Shown here one piece after another: positions 1 to 5,956 of a stretch of DNA of 5,989 nucleotides. Below the pieces are notes generated by a model that did not search any database, had not been told where the DNA came from, and saw only the letters and a program-made list of their open reading frames with translations. Numbering within the stretch: position 1 is the stretch's first letter; the number at the start of each line of letters is the position of its first letter. The position numbers and the translations under genes are program-made. The stretch is taken from contig JAUVKG010000189.1 of NCBI GenBank assembly GCA_030596365.1, positions 1-5,989 on the forward strand. Direction: 5' to 3'. Source of the DNA: Chlamydiota bacterium (GTDB lineage Bacteria > Auribacterota > UBA3054 > B51-G9).

Positions 1-192
1 AACCCTGAAATGGTTCTTTATCGTAGCCCCGGACAACGTCCGGGGTAAAACAAAAACATAATTTGTTCCCTGTAGGGGAACTTCAAAATAATGACCAATA
101 AATATTGAAGTTCCCCTGCAGGGAACATATCGGCTATCACATAGTTCCCAGGGCGATGCCCTGGGCTACGATGAATTTGCCTTTCAGGCAAA
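1..192. repeat. Inverted pair of composite palindromic elements (REP/BIME-like)
   Basis: The segment is close to a mirror image about position 95. Each half, read inward, has CCTGAAA (4-10; inverted 182-188), then ATCGTAGCCC (20-29; inverted 163-172) opening a stem, a spacer, and a GTTCCC...GGGAAC palindrome (65-81; 110-126). Stems are 27-34/38-45 with loop AAC, 147-154/158-165 with loop GAT, and 176-182/186-192. The two inner 22-nt arms (65-86 and 105-126) also pair with each other with one mismatch, a G-U wobble in plus-strand RNA, so nested hairpins and one long cruciform are alternative folds. This resembles bacterial interspersed mosaic elements made of two inverted REPs, which RAYT transposases are known to mobilise; no RAYT gene is in the window. 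It may continue beyond the left edge. Positions 193-287 are AT-rich with nothing recognisable. Confidence 0.75.
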
Positions 193-287
193 ATATTAAT
201 TCAAATTAATTCTATAGGATGGTAGTGCTTGTATTTAATAATTTTGCTGTCCAGATTCCATTTCCTAATTCCATTTTTTTTAAAATA

Positions 288-725
288 CTAAACTCCACTA
301 CGTAATATAATGTTAGCAACAACAGCAACACAATACAACAACACGAACATCGCTATTTTAAGTCCAATAAAGGTTAAACTAACGTAAATACTTTCGCTCG
401 CTCCTAAAGGCTTACCGTTATTGTCTTTAATTACGGTTGCGCAAAATGCAACTAATAATAGAAAAGTAAAAACAAAAAACAACAAAAAAGTGGTACACAC
501 ATTCCATAAATTATTTTTAAAAAGAGAAATTTCCTTAAACGGCAACATAAGAAAATACATCAAAATTACACTTACTATCGAAAGTAAAAATGTAATAATG
601 TATGCGCGAAAATAATGAATACGCACTTTCGCGTTCCAAATCAATGCAATCTTTAGAAGATATGCATAACCAAAGGAAAGAATAAATAAAAGAATAAGAA
701 AATATAAAATTGTTTCTAAAATCAT
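288..725 (-). CDS. Small four-helix integral membrane protein, unknown function
   Basis: This is a 145-residue hypothetical protein that I do not recognise. It is very hydrophobic, with likely transmembrane segments at about residues 4-24, 41-61, 74-97 and 117-140. The short linkers are basic after helix 1 (around KVRIHYFR) and polar before helix 4 (KDNNGKPLGASES). No signal peptide distinct from helix 1 and no catalytic motif is visible. The start is the ATG at 725, the first residue of a hydrophobic N-terminus. No Shine-Dalgarno is present; instead an octamer tandem repeat ends two bases upstream. The stop is TAG with no terminator-like hairpin close behind. GC is about 26% over 421-720, against nearly half in a sample of the upstream gene (28 of 60 bases at 1081-1140). 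Part of that reflects the Phe/Leu/Ile-rich protein, but recent acquisition is possible. It is separated from the upstream gene by 126 bp, so may have its own promoter. Confidence 0.7.
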   Translation of the reverse strand: MILETILYFLILLFILSFGYAYLLKIALIWNAKVRIHYFRAYIITFLLSIVSVILMYFLMLPFKEISLFKNNLWNVCTTFLLFFVFTFLLLVAFCATVIKDNNGKPLGASESIYVSLTFIGLKIAMFVLLYCVAVVANIILRSGV

Positions 726-727
726 TA

Positions 728-759
728 GTTATTTGGTTGTCTGGTCATTTGGTGATTGA
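728..759. repeat. Degenerate octamer tandem repeat before a start codon
   Basis: Four consecutive 8-bp units on the plus strand are GTTATTTG, GTTGTCTG, GTCATTTG and GTGATTGA. They share GT at the start, TTTG or TG at the end, and constant spacing. On the coding (minus) strand this is a CAAATGAC/CAAATAAC-type array ending two bases before the ATG at 725. It occupies the place where a ribosome binding site would be expected. The rest of the 726-851 gap is AT-rich and has no other clear feature. Confidence 0.6.
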
Positions 760-851
760 ATGATTTTCTGTCAGTATAGCGCAGTCACATTTATACTTAT
801 TTCTCAAATCTTGATTTATTGATATTTATTTGTATGTCATTCTTTAAATTA

Positions 852-2036
852 TTAAAACTTTCGGAAGCGGACATCGGTGTTATAATTGATCTTTCCAATT
901 TTCCAAATGAATTGCTGCTCAATTCCCGGCTTTAGGAAGTCATTGAACTTACCGCTAATTTCAATGGTTTGTCCGGCTTTCACCATTTCAGCAATTCCGG
1001 CTTCATTTAACATTTCCTTCAGCATATCCGGCCATTCGCGAATGGAATTACCTTCTACTGACAATGTGGAGTTGGTAAGGCCGTGAGGAAGATCACCGGT
1101 GAAGTTGTTTCTGACAGAGAATGTCAACAGATATTCCTCCGGATTATCCAACGTAAGCCAGTTGCGGTTGGATTCTAGTTTGTATTCGAGATAGAAACGA
1201 TCGTGCCAACGCTTTGGAAGAGTTTTTATCACAGCCGTCATAAACTTGTCGTTGTCTGACTGCCGTGTCACTCCCGTCTGAAATTTTTCGGACATATCTG
1301 CGAGAGCCCATCTTATAGGTTTTCCAGACTCCGAGCTTTTTATATGCCCTTTTAAAGGGATTCTTTCTCCTTTTTTCAACCGATTGATAGATTCAACAAT
1401 TTTATCCCGATTGTATTGAACCACACGAAAAAAAAGTCCTGTTTTTATTGTAACAGGCGCATAAAAACCTTGCATTCCAACGGTATTTTTGTAGGAATCA
1501 AGCTTGAGAGTTGTTCCGCACTGAAGATGATATTTACCGGGTGGAAGAAGATGTGCTCTTGAGCTGACCAGTTGATAAGAGACATAAATTTCCCCCGGCT
1601 TTAAAGTTATCGTTTCCCCCAATCCTCCAACGCTCTCCCCTTTTTTAGTGAATGATCTGCCCGAATGATCAGCCACCTCAAACGAGTAGCGTTCATGCCG
1701 TAAACCACCATCACCGTTTCGATAGTCACCACCAACATCGAATGAGTGGGTACAATTCATACCGTTGATTGCGTAGAACGTGACCACTATTGGTTCTCCC
1801 ACGCAATATTCCTGTCGGTCCAGAAAAAAAGTACCCGACACCTTACCGACCACAGGCATCATTTCTTTCAATTTATTCCGGTTCCACTGAATGAATCCAA
1901 AAGTGGCTGCAAAAAGCACTAAGCAGGCGGCAAAAATAATTGTCTTAACTTTGTGTTGTTTTTTGTAGTCCATACTAAATCTTAAATCGTTGATCGGTGT
2001 TCGATGTTTTCGTAGCGCAACATTGTTAATATCCAT
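852..2036 (-). CDS. Membrane-anchored protein with beta-rich exterior, unknown function
   Basis: This is a 394-residue hypothetical protein. A basic N-terminus (about 1-31) precedes one hydrophobic helix at about 32-50, consistent with an N-in signal anchor. About 340 residues should then lie outside the inner membrane. Residues 64-199 look like an Ig-like or BsuPI-type beta sandwich: VGEPIVVTF at 79-87, VGGDYRNGDGGLRHERYSF at 101-119, and a PGKYHLQC strand near 166-173. A charged helix (about 207-223) leads to a second beta-rich region (about 281-394) with NNFTGDLPHGL at 310-320. Cysteines at 78, 95 and 173 could form a disulphide. No catalytic motif is visible, so a binding or scaffold role is a guess. 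The ATG at 2036 lies inside a tandem repeat; ATG at 1973 (residue 22, MDYKKQHK) is a plausible later start that keeps the whole anchor. It follows the C39-like peptidase gene after 95 bp on the same strand. Confidence 0.75.
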   Translation of the reverse strand: MDINNVALRKHRTPINDLRFSMDYKKQHKVKTIIFAACLVLFAATFGFIQWNRNKLKEMMPVVGKVSGTFFLDRQEYCVGEPIVVTFYAINGMNCTHSFDVGGDYRNGDGGLRHERYSFEVADHSGRSFTKKGESVGGLGETITLKPGEIYVSYQLVSSRAHLLPPGKYHLQCGTTLKLDSYKNTVGMQGFYAPVTIKTGLFFRVVQYNRDKIVESINRLKKGERIPLKGHIKSSESGKPIRWALADMSEKFQTGVTRQSDNDKFMTAVIKTLPKRWHDRFYLEYKLESNRNWLTLDNPEEYLLTFSVRNNFTGDLPHGLTNSTLSVEGNSIREWPDMLKEMLNEAGIAEMVKAGQTIEISGKFNDFLKPGIEQQFIWKIGKINYNTDVRFRKF

Positions 2037-2064
2037 TAATCCATTAATCCATTAATCCAATGAA
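2033..2064. repeat. Octamer tandem repeat overlapping a start codon
   Basis: Three perfect copies of CCATTAAT (2033-2040, 2041-2048, 2049-2056) are followed by the degenerate CCAATGAA. On the coding strand the unit is ATTAATGG, so every perfect copy contains an ATG. The last ATG (2036-2034) opens the downstream reading frame. The two earlier ones read ATG-GAT-TAA, and each TAA shares its final A with the next ATG (TAATG). Confidence 0.8.
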
Positions 2065-2085
2065 TTTCGGTCGCTTCGCGCCCGC

Positions 2086-2119
2086 GCAGTAAATGCCGCT
2101 ATCGCGGCTTTATTCCTGC
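2086..2119. repeat. Imperfect hairpin in the intergenic gap
   Basis: A GC-rich stem GCCGC (2095-2099) pairs with GCGGC (2104-2108) around the loop TATC. The flanks extend it imperfectly: AA at 2092-2093 with TT at 2110-2111, and GCAG at 2086-2089 with CTGC at 2116-2119. It lies 13 bases or more beyond the stop of the C39-like peptidase gene. It could be a 3'-end processing or termination structure, but the coding-strand side has only ATTTAC and no U-run, so a dispersed palindrome is equally likely. Confidence 0.45.
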
Positions 2120-2131
2120 ACTCCATATCCA

Positions 2132-3430
2132 TCACCACTTAATGACATACATCCCGCCCATGCTAATAGCATCAATTTCTTCTTCCGTCATCCAGCGTTC
2201 ATTGAACAGTTCTCCCCACGAGTCACTTGTGGCAATTTCGCGTGTTTTTTTATTATAGCCGATAATCATACAAACATGAGCGCCACCATAAGCGCCTTTC
2301 ATATTTTTAGCGGCGCGTTTATATGGTTTTAGTTTTTCTTTCCATTTGTCAAAATCTTTTACGTTTTTACGTTCGGCGGTTCTTTTGTTAATTTCATTTA
2401 TATAAAAATCTTTATTAACATAAACCGGCCACATGACAGGAACTCCGCGATCAATATACTCATCGATATATTTAATAAGCGCTCTTCTTTTGTCGTACTT
2501 CATTCTTCTATTATGTTTGTAAACAAGTTTATTTGCATTATCAACCATAGTATTTATTGAAGTCCCACCGCCTGCAGCTGTATCACCAGCCATGGCAAGA
2601 AGGTACATGTCAATAGGAATACCAATATAATTGAAGTATCGTGCCCAGGTTGCCGGAACACAGTAACCTTTCGGTCCCTGATTAATCATTGGAATATCTT
2701 TTATGATTACATCTCCATTCTTTCTATGAACAACACAAGAGGAAATTCGTTTTTTTACTTCTTCATCAGTGAGACTTGTTGTTTTTCCTTCTCTATCGGC
2801 AACTTCCGTTGGCACAATTCTAATACCTACGTATTCATCCTGCGGCGCGGCAAGTAAGATGGCATGGCCTTTAACATCCCATCGTTTAACGGTTTCGACT
2901 GTATTTTTATCTCCTTCACCGAAAGTTTGAATTTTAGGTTTTCGCAGCAGAGAAGTTATTTTTTTCTCAATATTTATTGTTGCTATTGATATTTTTGATT
3001 GATAACTTGAAAGGGCTTCCTGCTGAACTTTATTATCATTGCTCACATCATGAGCCAGGCCTTCCAGATCACCTTTGTTTGCAAAAATGATTGAAACGGA
3101 TGTGATATTTGCCGTTCCTCCAAAAAGAGCGAATGAGTAGCACGGTTCTCCAAACACTTCTTTTTTACCGCCTGTGTATGCGCGATAAATCACCTGATAA
3201 GATGTCCGTGATTCTATTGGAATTTCAAGTCTATGTGCAACATTACTTTCCGGATCATCCCAAAGATTAAAATCCGACCAGATTGGAGCACCAACAAGTT
3301 CATTAAGGATTTTCCAGCCTGCTTTTTTGGGTTTTTTATTTTTCGCGCAAACGTGATAAGGTGTGATTAATAACACGGAAAGAGTTATTAAAAGAATCGG
3401 AAGTCTTTTGAAAAATTTGTTCTTGTGCAT
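2132..3430 (-). CDS. Secreted C39-like (papain-fold) cysteine peptidase
   Basis: The protein is 432 residues from the ATG at 3430. That start gives a classic signal peptide: basic MHKNKFFKRLP, a hydrophobic core, and probable cleavage after HVCA. An in-frame GTG at 3460 would add ten polar residues, and neither start has a good Shine-Dalgarno. Numbered from the GTG, the C-terminal third carries the C39-like signature: IPMINQGPKGYCVPATWARYF at 256-276, with Q261 as oxyanion-hole residue and C267 as nucleophile, GGAHVCMIIGYN at 392-403 with H395 as catalytic histidine, and TSDSWGE at 411-417 with D413 as third residue. Residues 294-303 (TAAGGGTSIN) fit the usual Gly-rich segment. The region at about 48-250, including LWDDPES and VSIIFANKGD, is conserved-looking but unnamed to me, perhaps a pro- or targeting domain. 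No ABC transporter gene accompanies it, unlike bacteriocin-exporter C39 peptidases. It probably cuts peptides in the periplasm or outside the cell; the substrate is unknown. Confidence 0.8.
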   Translation of the reverse strand: MHKNKFFKRLPILLITLSVLLITPYHVCAKNKKPKKAGWKILNELVGAPIWSDFNLWDDPESNVAHRLEIPIESRTSYQVIYRAYTGGKKEVFGEPCYSFALFGGTANITSVSIIFANKGDLEGLAHDVSNDNKVQQEALSSYQSKISIATINIEKKITSLLRKPKIQTFGEGDKNTVETVKRWDVKGHAILLAAPQDEYVGIRIVPTEVADREGKTTSLTDEEVKKRISSCVVHRKNGDVIIKDIPMINQGPKGYCVPATWARYFNYIGIPIDMYLLAMAGDTAAGGGTSINTMVDNANKLVYKHNRRMKYDKRRALIKYIDEYIDRGVPVMWPVYVNKDFYINEINKRTAERKNVKDFDKWKEKLKPYKRAAKNMKGAYGGAHVCMIIGYNKKTREIATSDSWGELFNERWMTEEEIDAISMGGMYVIKW

Positions 3431-3464
3431 GGATTTATGAGTACAGTTCTCTTCGTTCACTTAG

Positions 3465-3480
3465 GGTTACAAGGTTTGCG
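3465..3480. repeat. Short octamer repeat remnant before the peptidase gene
   Basis: GGTTACAA followed by GGTTTGCG makes roughly two octamer units. The 12 bases GGTTACAAGGTT (3465-3476) are identical to 5957-5968, which lies upstream of exbB. On the coding strand the motif is AACCTTGTAACC, ending just before the GTG at 3460 and 34 bases before the ATG at 3430. Confidence 0.5.
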
Positions 3481-3498
3481 TTAGCGCCCCGCGCTAAC
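3480..3498. repeat. Perfect hairpin
   Basis: GTTAGCGC (3480-3487) pairs perfectly with GCGCTAAC (3491-3498) around a 3-base loop, CCC. It sits 50-68 bases upstream of the peptidase ATG, in the likely 5' leader. It has no adjacent U-run on either strand, so it is not an intrinsic terminator; a dispersed palindrome or a leader structure are both possible. Confidence 0.6.
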
Positions 3499-3563
3499 AA
3501 AATAACATGCAAAGCGTGGTCATACAGGGGTTAGGCAAACCAACCACCCCGCCCTTTGTGCAC

Positions 3564-3584
3564 CCCTCCTAAAACAGGAGGGGA
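3564..3584. repeat. Perfect 8-bp hairpin in a C/G-skewed block
   Basis: CCCCTCCT (3564-3571) pairs with AGGAGGGG (3577-3584) around AAAAC. On the minus strand it is followed by GTGCACAAAGGGCGGGGTGG. From memory this arrangement, a CCCCTCC/GGAGGGG hairpin followed by an AGGGCGGGGTGG-like tail, resembles palindromes scattered through intergenic DNA of many bacteria. No T-run follows it, which argues against a terminator. Confidence 0.6.
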
Positions 3585-3594
3585 ATTTAACGGC

Positions 3595-3610
3595 CACGCC
3601 AAACGCGTGG
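3595..3610. repeat. Short hairpin
   Basis: CCACGC (about 3595-3600) pairs with GCGTGG (about 3605-3610) around a short A-rich loop. It is one of several palindromes packed between the glycosyltransferase and peptidase genes, and nothing indicates a specific role. Confidence 0.45.
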
Positions 3611-3615
3611 TGTCA

Positions 3616-3654
3616 GACTACCAACTACCAACTATTGACTATTAACTATTAACT
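3616..3654. repeat. Heptamer tandem repeat array
   Basis: Five contiguous 7-bp units, GACTACC, AACTACC, AACTATT, GACTATT and AACTATT, are followed by a partial AACT. The consensus is (A/G)ACTAYY. On the coding strand it reads as repeated AGTTAAT/AGTTGGT. This resembles the heptanucleotide short tandemly repeated repetitive (STRR) sequences described in cyanobacteria, though that likeness is of type, not of proven homology. It lies 22 bases past the stop of the glycosyltransferase gene. Confidence 0.75.
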
Positions 3655-3658
3655 GCTC

Positions 3659-3672
3659 GCGCTTGGAAGCGC
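3659..3672 (-). terminator. Hairpin right after the glycosyltransferase stop (weak terminator candidate)
   Basis: GCGCTT (3659-3664) and AAGCGC (3667-3672) are perfect complements separated by GG, so the real loop must open to about four bases. It starts four bases after the stop codon at 3676. On the transcribed strand it runs into AGCAGTTAATAG with no U-tract, so it does not meet the intrinsic terminator pattern. It might stabilise the 3' end of the exbB-exbD-glycosyltransferase mRNA, or simply be another intergenic palindrome. Confidence 0.3.
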
Positions 3673-3675
3673 GGC

Positions 3676-4890
3676 TTACTCAATCAACCTCATCACTTTA
3701 GAGAAATTTGTATCGGCATTAAAAACCTGCACGGCATATTCAGCTGCATTTTGTTCCATTTGTTTTCTTACTTCCGGATTTTCAATCAAAAATTCTAATT
3801 TTTCGGCAAATTGTTTTTCGTCAAATGGTTTTATTAAAAAACCTGTCTCATTGTCAATTATTTCTTCTCCCGGACCACATATATCAAAAGCTGTAGTCAC
3901 TTTTCCGGCAGCTGCCGCTTCACCGCAAAGTCGGGAAAAATGCGGTTCGGTAAACGGAGCGGTTAAAACATCGAACTGAGCCACAATTTTTGCCACGTCT
4001 GTCATTTCGCCTGTAAATGTTACATTAGCATCCAGATTTTCTATTTTAATAATTTCTTGTAACTGTTTGATATATGATTTTTTGCCAAGTAATTTGGCAA
4101 TTCTTGCCTTTATATTCTTTTCGGTCGAATGTGGAACAGGTCCGACAAGTAACGCGTGAAAATAATAACCTTTCCGTTTAATAATTCCAAGAGCTCGCAA
4201 GAGATGATGAACACCTTTAGCTTTTGTAAATCTGCCGAGATAACCAATAAGGAAAGTTTCTTTTTTTACGGAGTATTTTTCTCTAAGCTCGTTACTCTGA
4301 ATAATTTTCCTGAATTTTTCCGTTTCTATAAAGTCATGAACAATAGTAATATTCGTCTTGCCGGCAACGCCCCATTTTTCAGCTTCTGATTTAAGCATAA
4401 AAACAAAATAATCACCCCATTTAAGCGAGCGATTAATCAGTATTTTTTTTCTAAATCCTGTATAGCCGTCGCACACAGCTTCAAGCACATTAACAACAAC
4501 TTTTGCGGGAAAACCAGCTGCAGCACGAAGGATACCGGGAATAACGATAGAATTAAGATAAATGATATCCGGATTAACTGATTGAAATATTTTTTTAGCG
4601 GTGCGGTATGAAGTAAACTGCCCGACAATCATTTTTATAACGAGGTGAGGATGCCGAACGCCGTAAAATCCGTCTGAGATATGAAGAAATGGGCATGCGT
4701 TTTGATCTATAATAACTTTAAAACCGTGATTCTCAAAAAGGTCTGACGCGGAACTTTTCCTGATGCACCAAATTACAGGTTCATATTTGTTTTTATCAAG
4801 TCTGATGAGAAACTTTAAAAGAAGTTGCGGTGCGCCGCCCATTCCCGACCCATGGTGAACGAACAGAATTTTCTTTTTGTCATCTGTCAT
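3676..4890 (-). CDS. GT4-family glycosyltransferase (GT-B fold)
   Basis: This 404-residue protein should move a sugar from a nucleotide-sugar donor to a cell-surface glycan or lipid precursor on the cytoplasmic side; donor and acceptor cannot be read from sequence. The N-terminal Rossmann half opens with ILFVHHGSGMGGAPQLLLKFL (8-28), the glycine-rich loop typical of GT4 enzymes. The C-terminal half begins with IGYLGRFTKAKGVHHLLRAL (215-234), whose R220 and K225 match the usual donor-phosphate contacts. It continues with FTGEMTDVAKIVAQFDVLTAP and the acidic motif EPHFSRLCGE (E315 and E324). Eight residues separate the glutamates, rather than the seven of the classic EX7E form. No signal peptide or clear transmembrane helix is seen. 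The length is normal for the family. ATG at 4890 overlaps the exbD TGA in ATGA, with purine-rich AAGAAAGA upstream, so translation is probably coupled to exbD. Confidence 0.88.
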   Translation of the reverse strand: MTDDKKKILFVHHGSGMGGAPQLLLKFLIRLDKNKYEPVIWCIRKSSASDLFENHGFKVIIDQNACPFLHISDGFYGVRHPHLVIKMIVGQFTSYRTAKKIFQSVNPDIIYLNSIVIPGILRAAAGFPAKVVVNVLEAVCDGYTGFRKKILINRSLKWGDYFVFMLKSEAEKWGVAGKTNITIVHDFIETEKFRKIIQSNELREKYSVKKETFLIGYLGRFTKAKGVHHLLRALGIIKRKGYYFHALLVGPVPHSTEKNIKARIAKLLGKKSYIKQLQEIIKIENLDANVTFTGEMTDVAKIVAQFDVLTAPFTEPHFSRLCGEAAAAGKVTTAFDICGPGEEIIDNETGFLIKPFDEKQFAEKLEFLIENPEVRKQMEQNAAEYAVQVFNADTNFSKVMRLIE

Positions 4891-5327
4891 TCTTTCTTAC
4901 CTTCAAACGCAATTTTACGCACACCTGCAGAACGAATGTCCTCCATTAATTTCATCAAAAAACCGTGTTTAACATTGTAATCAGCTTTTAAAACAACAAT
5001 GCCGTCACGTGTTCGCTCAGCAAATTCCTTAAGCTGTAAAACTAAGTCATCCATCGAAATAATCGGGTCTACTGAATTTTCTATATAAATTGCCTCGCCT
5101 TTCGTAATTGTAACTGTAAATGTACGACCTTGAATTACATTAGGATTTGATACGGCTGGTATATCAACTTGAATGCCGGGCGTATAAATAAAACCTGTAA
5201 CCAAAAGCGAAAAAATAACCAACATTAAAATGACATCAACCATCGGTGCAAGTTCAAACGTACCAAGAGCTCTCGACCTGCGTGAACTTGAGATTAAGCG
5301 AACTTCTTCTAACCAGGATTTATTCAT
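4887..5327 (-). CDS. exbD: ExbD/TolR-family biopolymer transport protein
   Basis: The protein is 146 residues, normal for ExbD/TolR. It partners the ExbB-type channel and passes proton-motive energy to an envelope protein. An N-terminal cytoplasmic tail rich in arginine (RRSRALG, 16-22) leads to FELAPMVDVILMLVIFSLLVTGF (24-46), the single transmembrane helix with the essential proton-carrying aspartate (D31). The periplasmic part is about 100 residues and ends in the family pattern VVLKADYNVKHGFLMKLMEDI...AGVRKIAF. I chose the ATG at 5327 (MNKSW). An in-frame ATG at 5369 would add 14 residues encoded wholly inside the end of exbB, without resemblance to ExbD. The chosen start overlaps exbB by 8 bp (ATGAATAA) and has no strong ribosome binding site, which fits translational coupling. 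ExbD and TolR cannot be told apart without the missing TonB or TolA partner. Confidence 0.9.
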   Translation of the reverse strand: MNKSWLEEVRLISSSRRSRALGTFELAPMVDVILMLVIFSLLVTGFIYTPGIQVDIPAVSNPNVIQGRTFTVTITKGEAIYIENSVDPIISMDDLVLQLKEFAERTRDGIVVLKADYNVKHGFLMKLMEDIRSAGVRKIAFEGKKE

Positions 5328-5946
5328 TAATTTCAGTATCGGTAAGAACTTCCGTAATATCTGCCGCACTTCTGTCCATATCTGCCGCGAAAGCGCTGAC
5401 TTTAGAAGTTAAATAATCATAAGCCACATAACATGGAATTGCTACGACAAGACCGAACGCGGTTGTTAACAGCGATTCCCAAATACCTTTTGCAAGCTGC
5501 GCCGGTTGAATAAAAGGCGCGTGTGTCTGGATAATATAAAATGTCTGTATCATTCCCGTAACCGTACCAAGCAAACCAAGCAGCGGAGTTACACGAGCCA
5601 AAGTGGCAATCACAGCAAGATTATGCTCAAGACGGGGAAGTTCATAACGGGCTGCACGTTCAATCGCTTCCTCAATTTCTTCTTTTGAAAGGCCATGAGA
5701 AAGCAGAGCGGTACGAAGAACTGCCGCAACAGGCCCAGGCGTTTCCGTGCAGAGAGTAATAGCTTCAGTGATGCGTTTATTTTGCACCAGGTTTCTAATT
5801 CCCGCGGTAAATTCCGCGGCATTAACAGAGGCACGGCGAAAACTCCAGAAGCGTTCAATGAACACCCACATAGCAACAAGTGAACATATACCGATTGGAT
5901 ACATTACATATCCGCCGCGTTGAATAAGGGCCCAGAAAGCAGTCAT
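5320..5946 (-). CDS. exbB: MotA/TolQ/ExbB-family proton channel
   Basis: This 208-residue inner-membrane protein forms the proton channel of an ExbB-ExbD (or TolQ-TolR) motor. Three transmembrane segments are visible, at about 12-32, 112-137 and 155-178, with a large cytoplasmic domain between the first two, as in the family. The second helix contains VTPLLGLLGTVTGMI (119-133). The third contains GIWESLLTTAFGLVVAIPCYV (154-174), where T162 aligns with the conserved channel threonine of E. coli ExbB. Length is close to the E. coli family members (about 230-245). The ATG at 5946 begins just before the first helix. No Shine-Dalgarno precedes it, and an octamer repeat lies 10 bases upstream. It is the first of three overlapping genes; the window ends 43 bp upstream, so the promoter may be missing. 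Confidence 0.92.
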   Translation of the reverse strand: MTAFWALIQRGGYVMYPIGICSLVAMWVFIERFWSFRRASVNAAEFTAGIRNLVQNKRITEAITLCTETPGPVAAVLRTALLSHGLSKEEIEEAIERAARYELPRLEHNLAVIATLARVTPLLGLLGTVTGMIQTFYIIQTHAPFIQPAQLAKGIWESLLTTAFGLVVAIPCYVAYDYLTSKVSAFAADMDRSAADITEVLTDTEINE

Positions 5947-5956
5947 TGGATTTTTA

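Noticed and set aside
1..192. CRISPR array
   Set aside because: The copies are inverted relative to each other and nested, with unequal spacers; there is no series of direct repeats.
1..200. Open stretches on the minus strand through the palindromes, reading like short peptides such as ALKGKFIVAQGIALG
   Set aside because: The reading is interrupted by stops, has no start signal, and is fully explained by the repeat sequence. Such repeats are often misread as short proteins.
421..615. Plus-strand 64-residue frame, and other plus-strand frames inside the six genes
   Set aside because: They lie antisense within convincing minus-strand genes, have low-complexity or arbitrary composition and no family resemblance.
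773..778. TATACT as a -10 promoter element for the small membrane protein
   Set aside because: It is a good -10 match about 50 bases upstream of the start, but there is no -35 element at a usual distance, and the region is AT-rich enough to give chance matches.
3431..3460. GTG start for the C39-like peptidase
   Set aside because: It adds ten polar residues ahead of an already complete signal peptide and has no ribosome binding site. It cannot be excluded entirely.
3564..3584. Rho-independent terminator
   Set aside because: The stem is strong, but the minus-strand side continues with G-rich sequence instead of a T-run; on the plus strand only AATTTA follows and no plus-strand gene ends here.
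5328..5369. Fourteen-residue N-terminal extension of the ExbD protein
   Set aside because: It is encoded inside the end of exbB in another frame, and the shorter start gives the expected ExbD length and N-terminus.
5610..5879. A second minus-strand frame of 89 residues within exbB
   Set aside because: It is a frame-shifted shadow of exbB, whose own frame carries clear family motifs.
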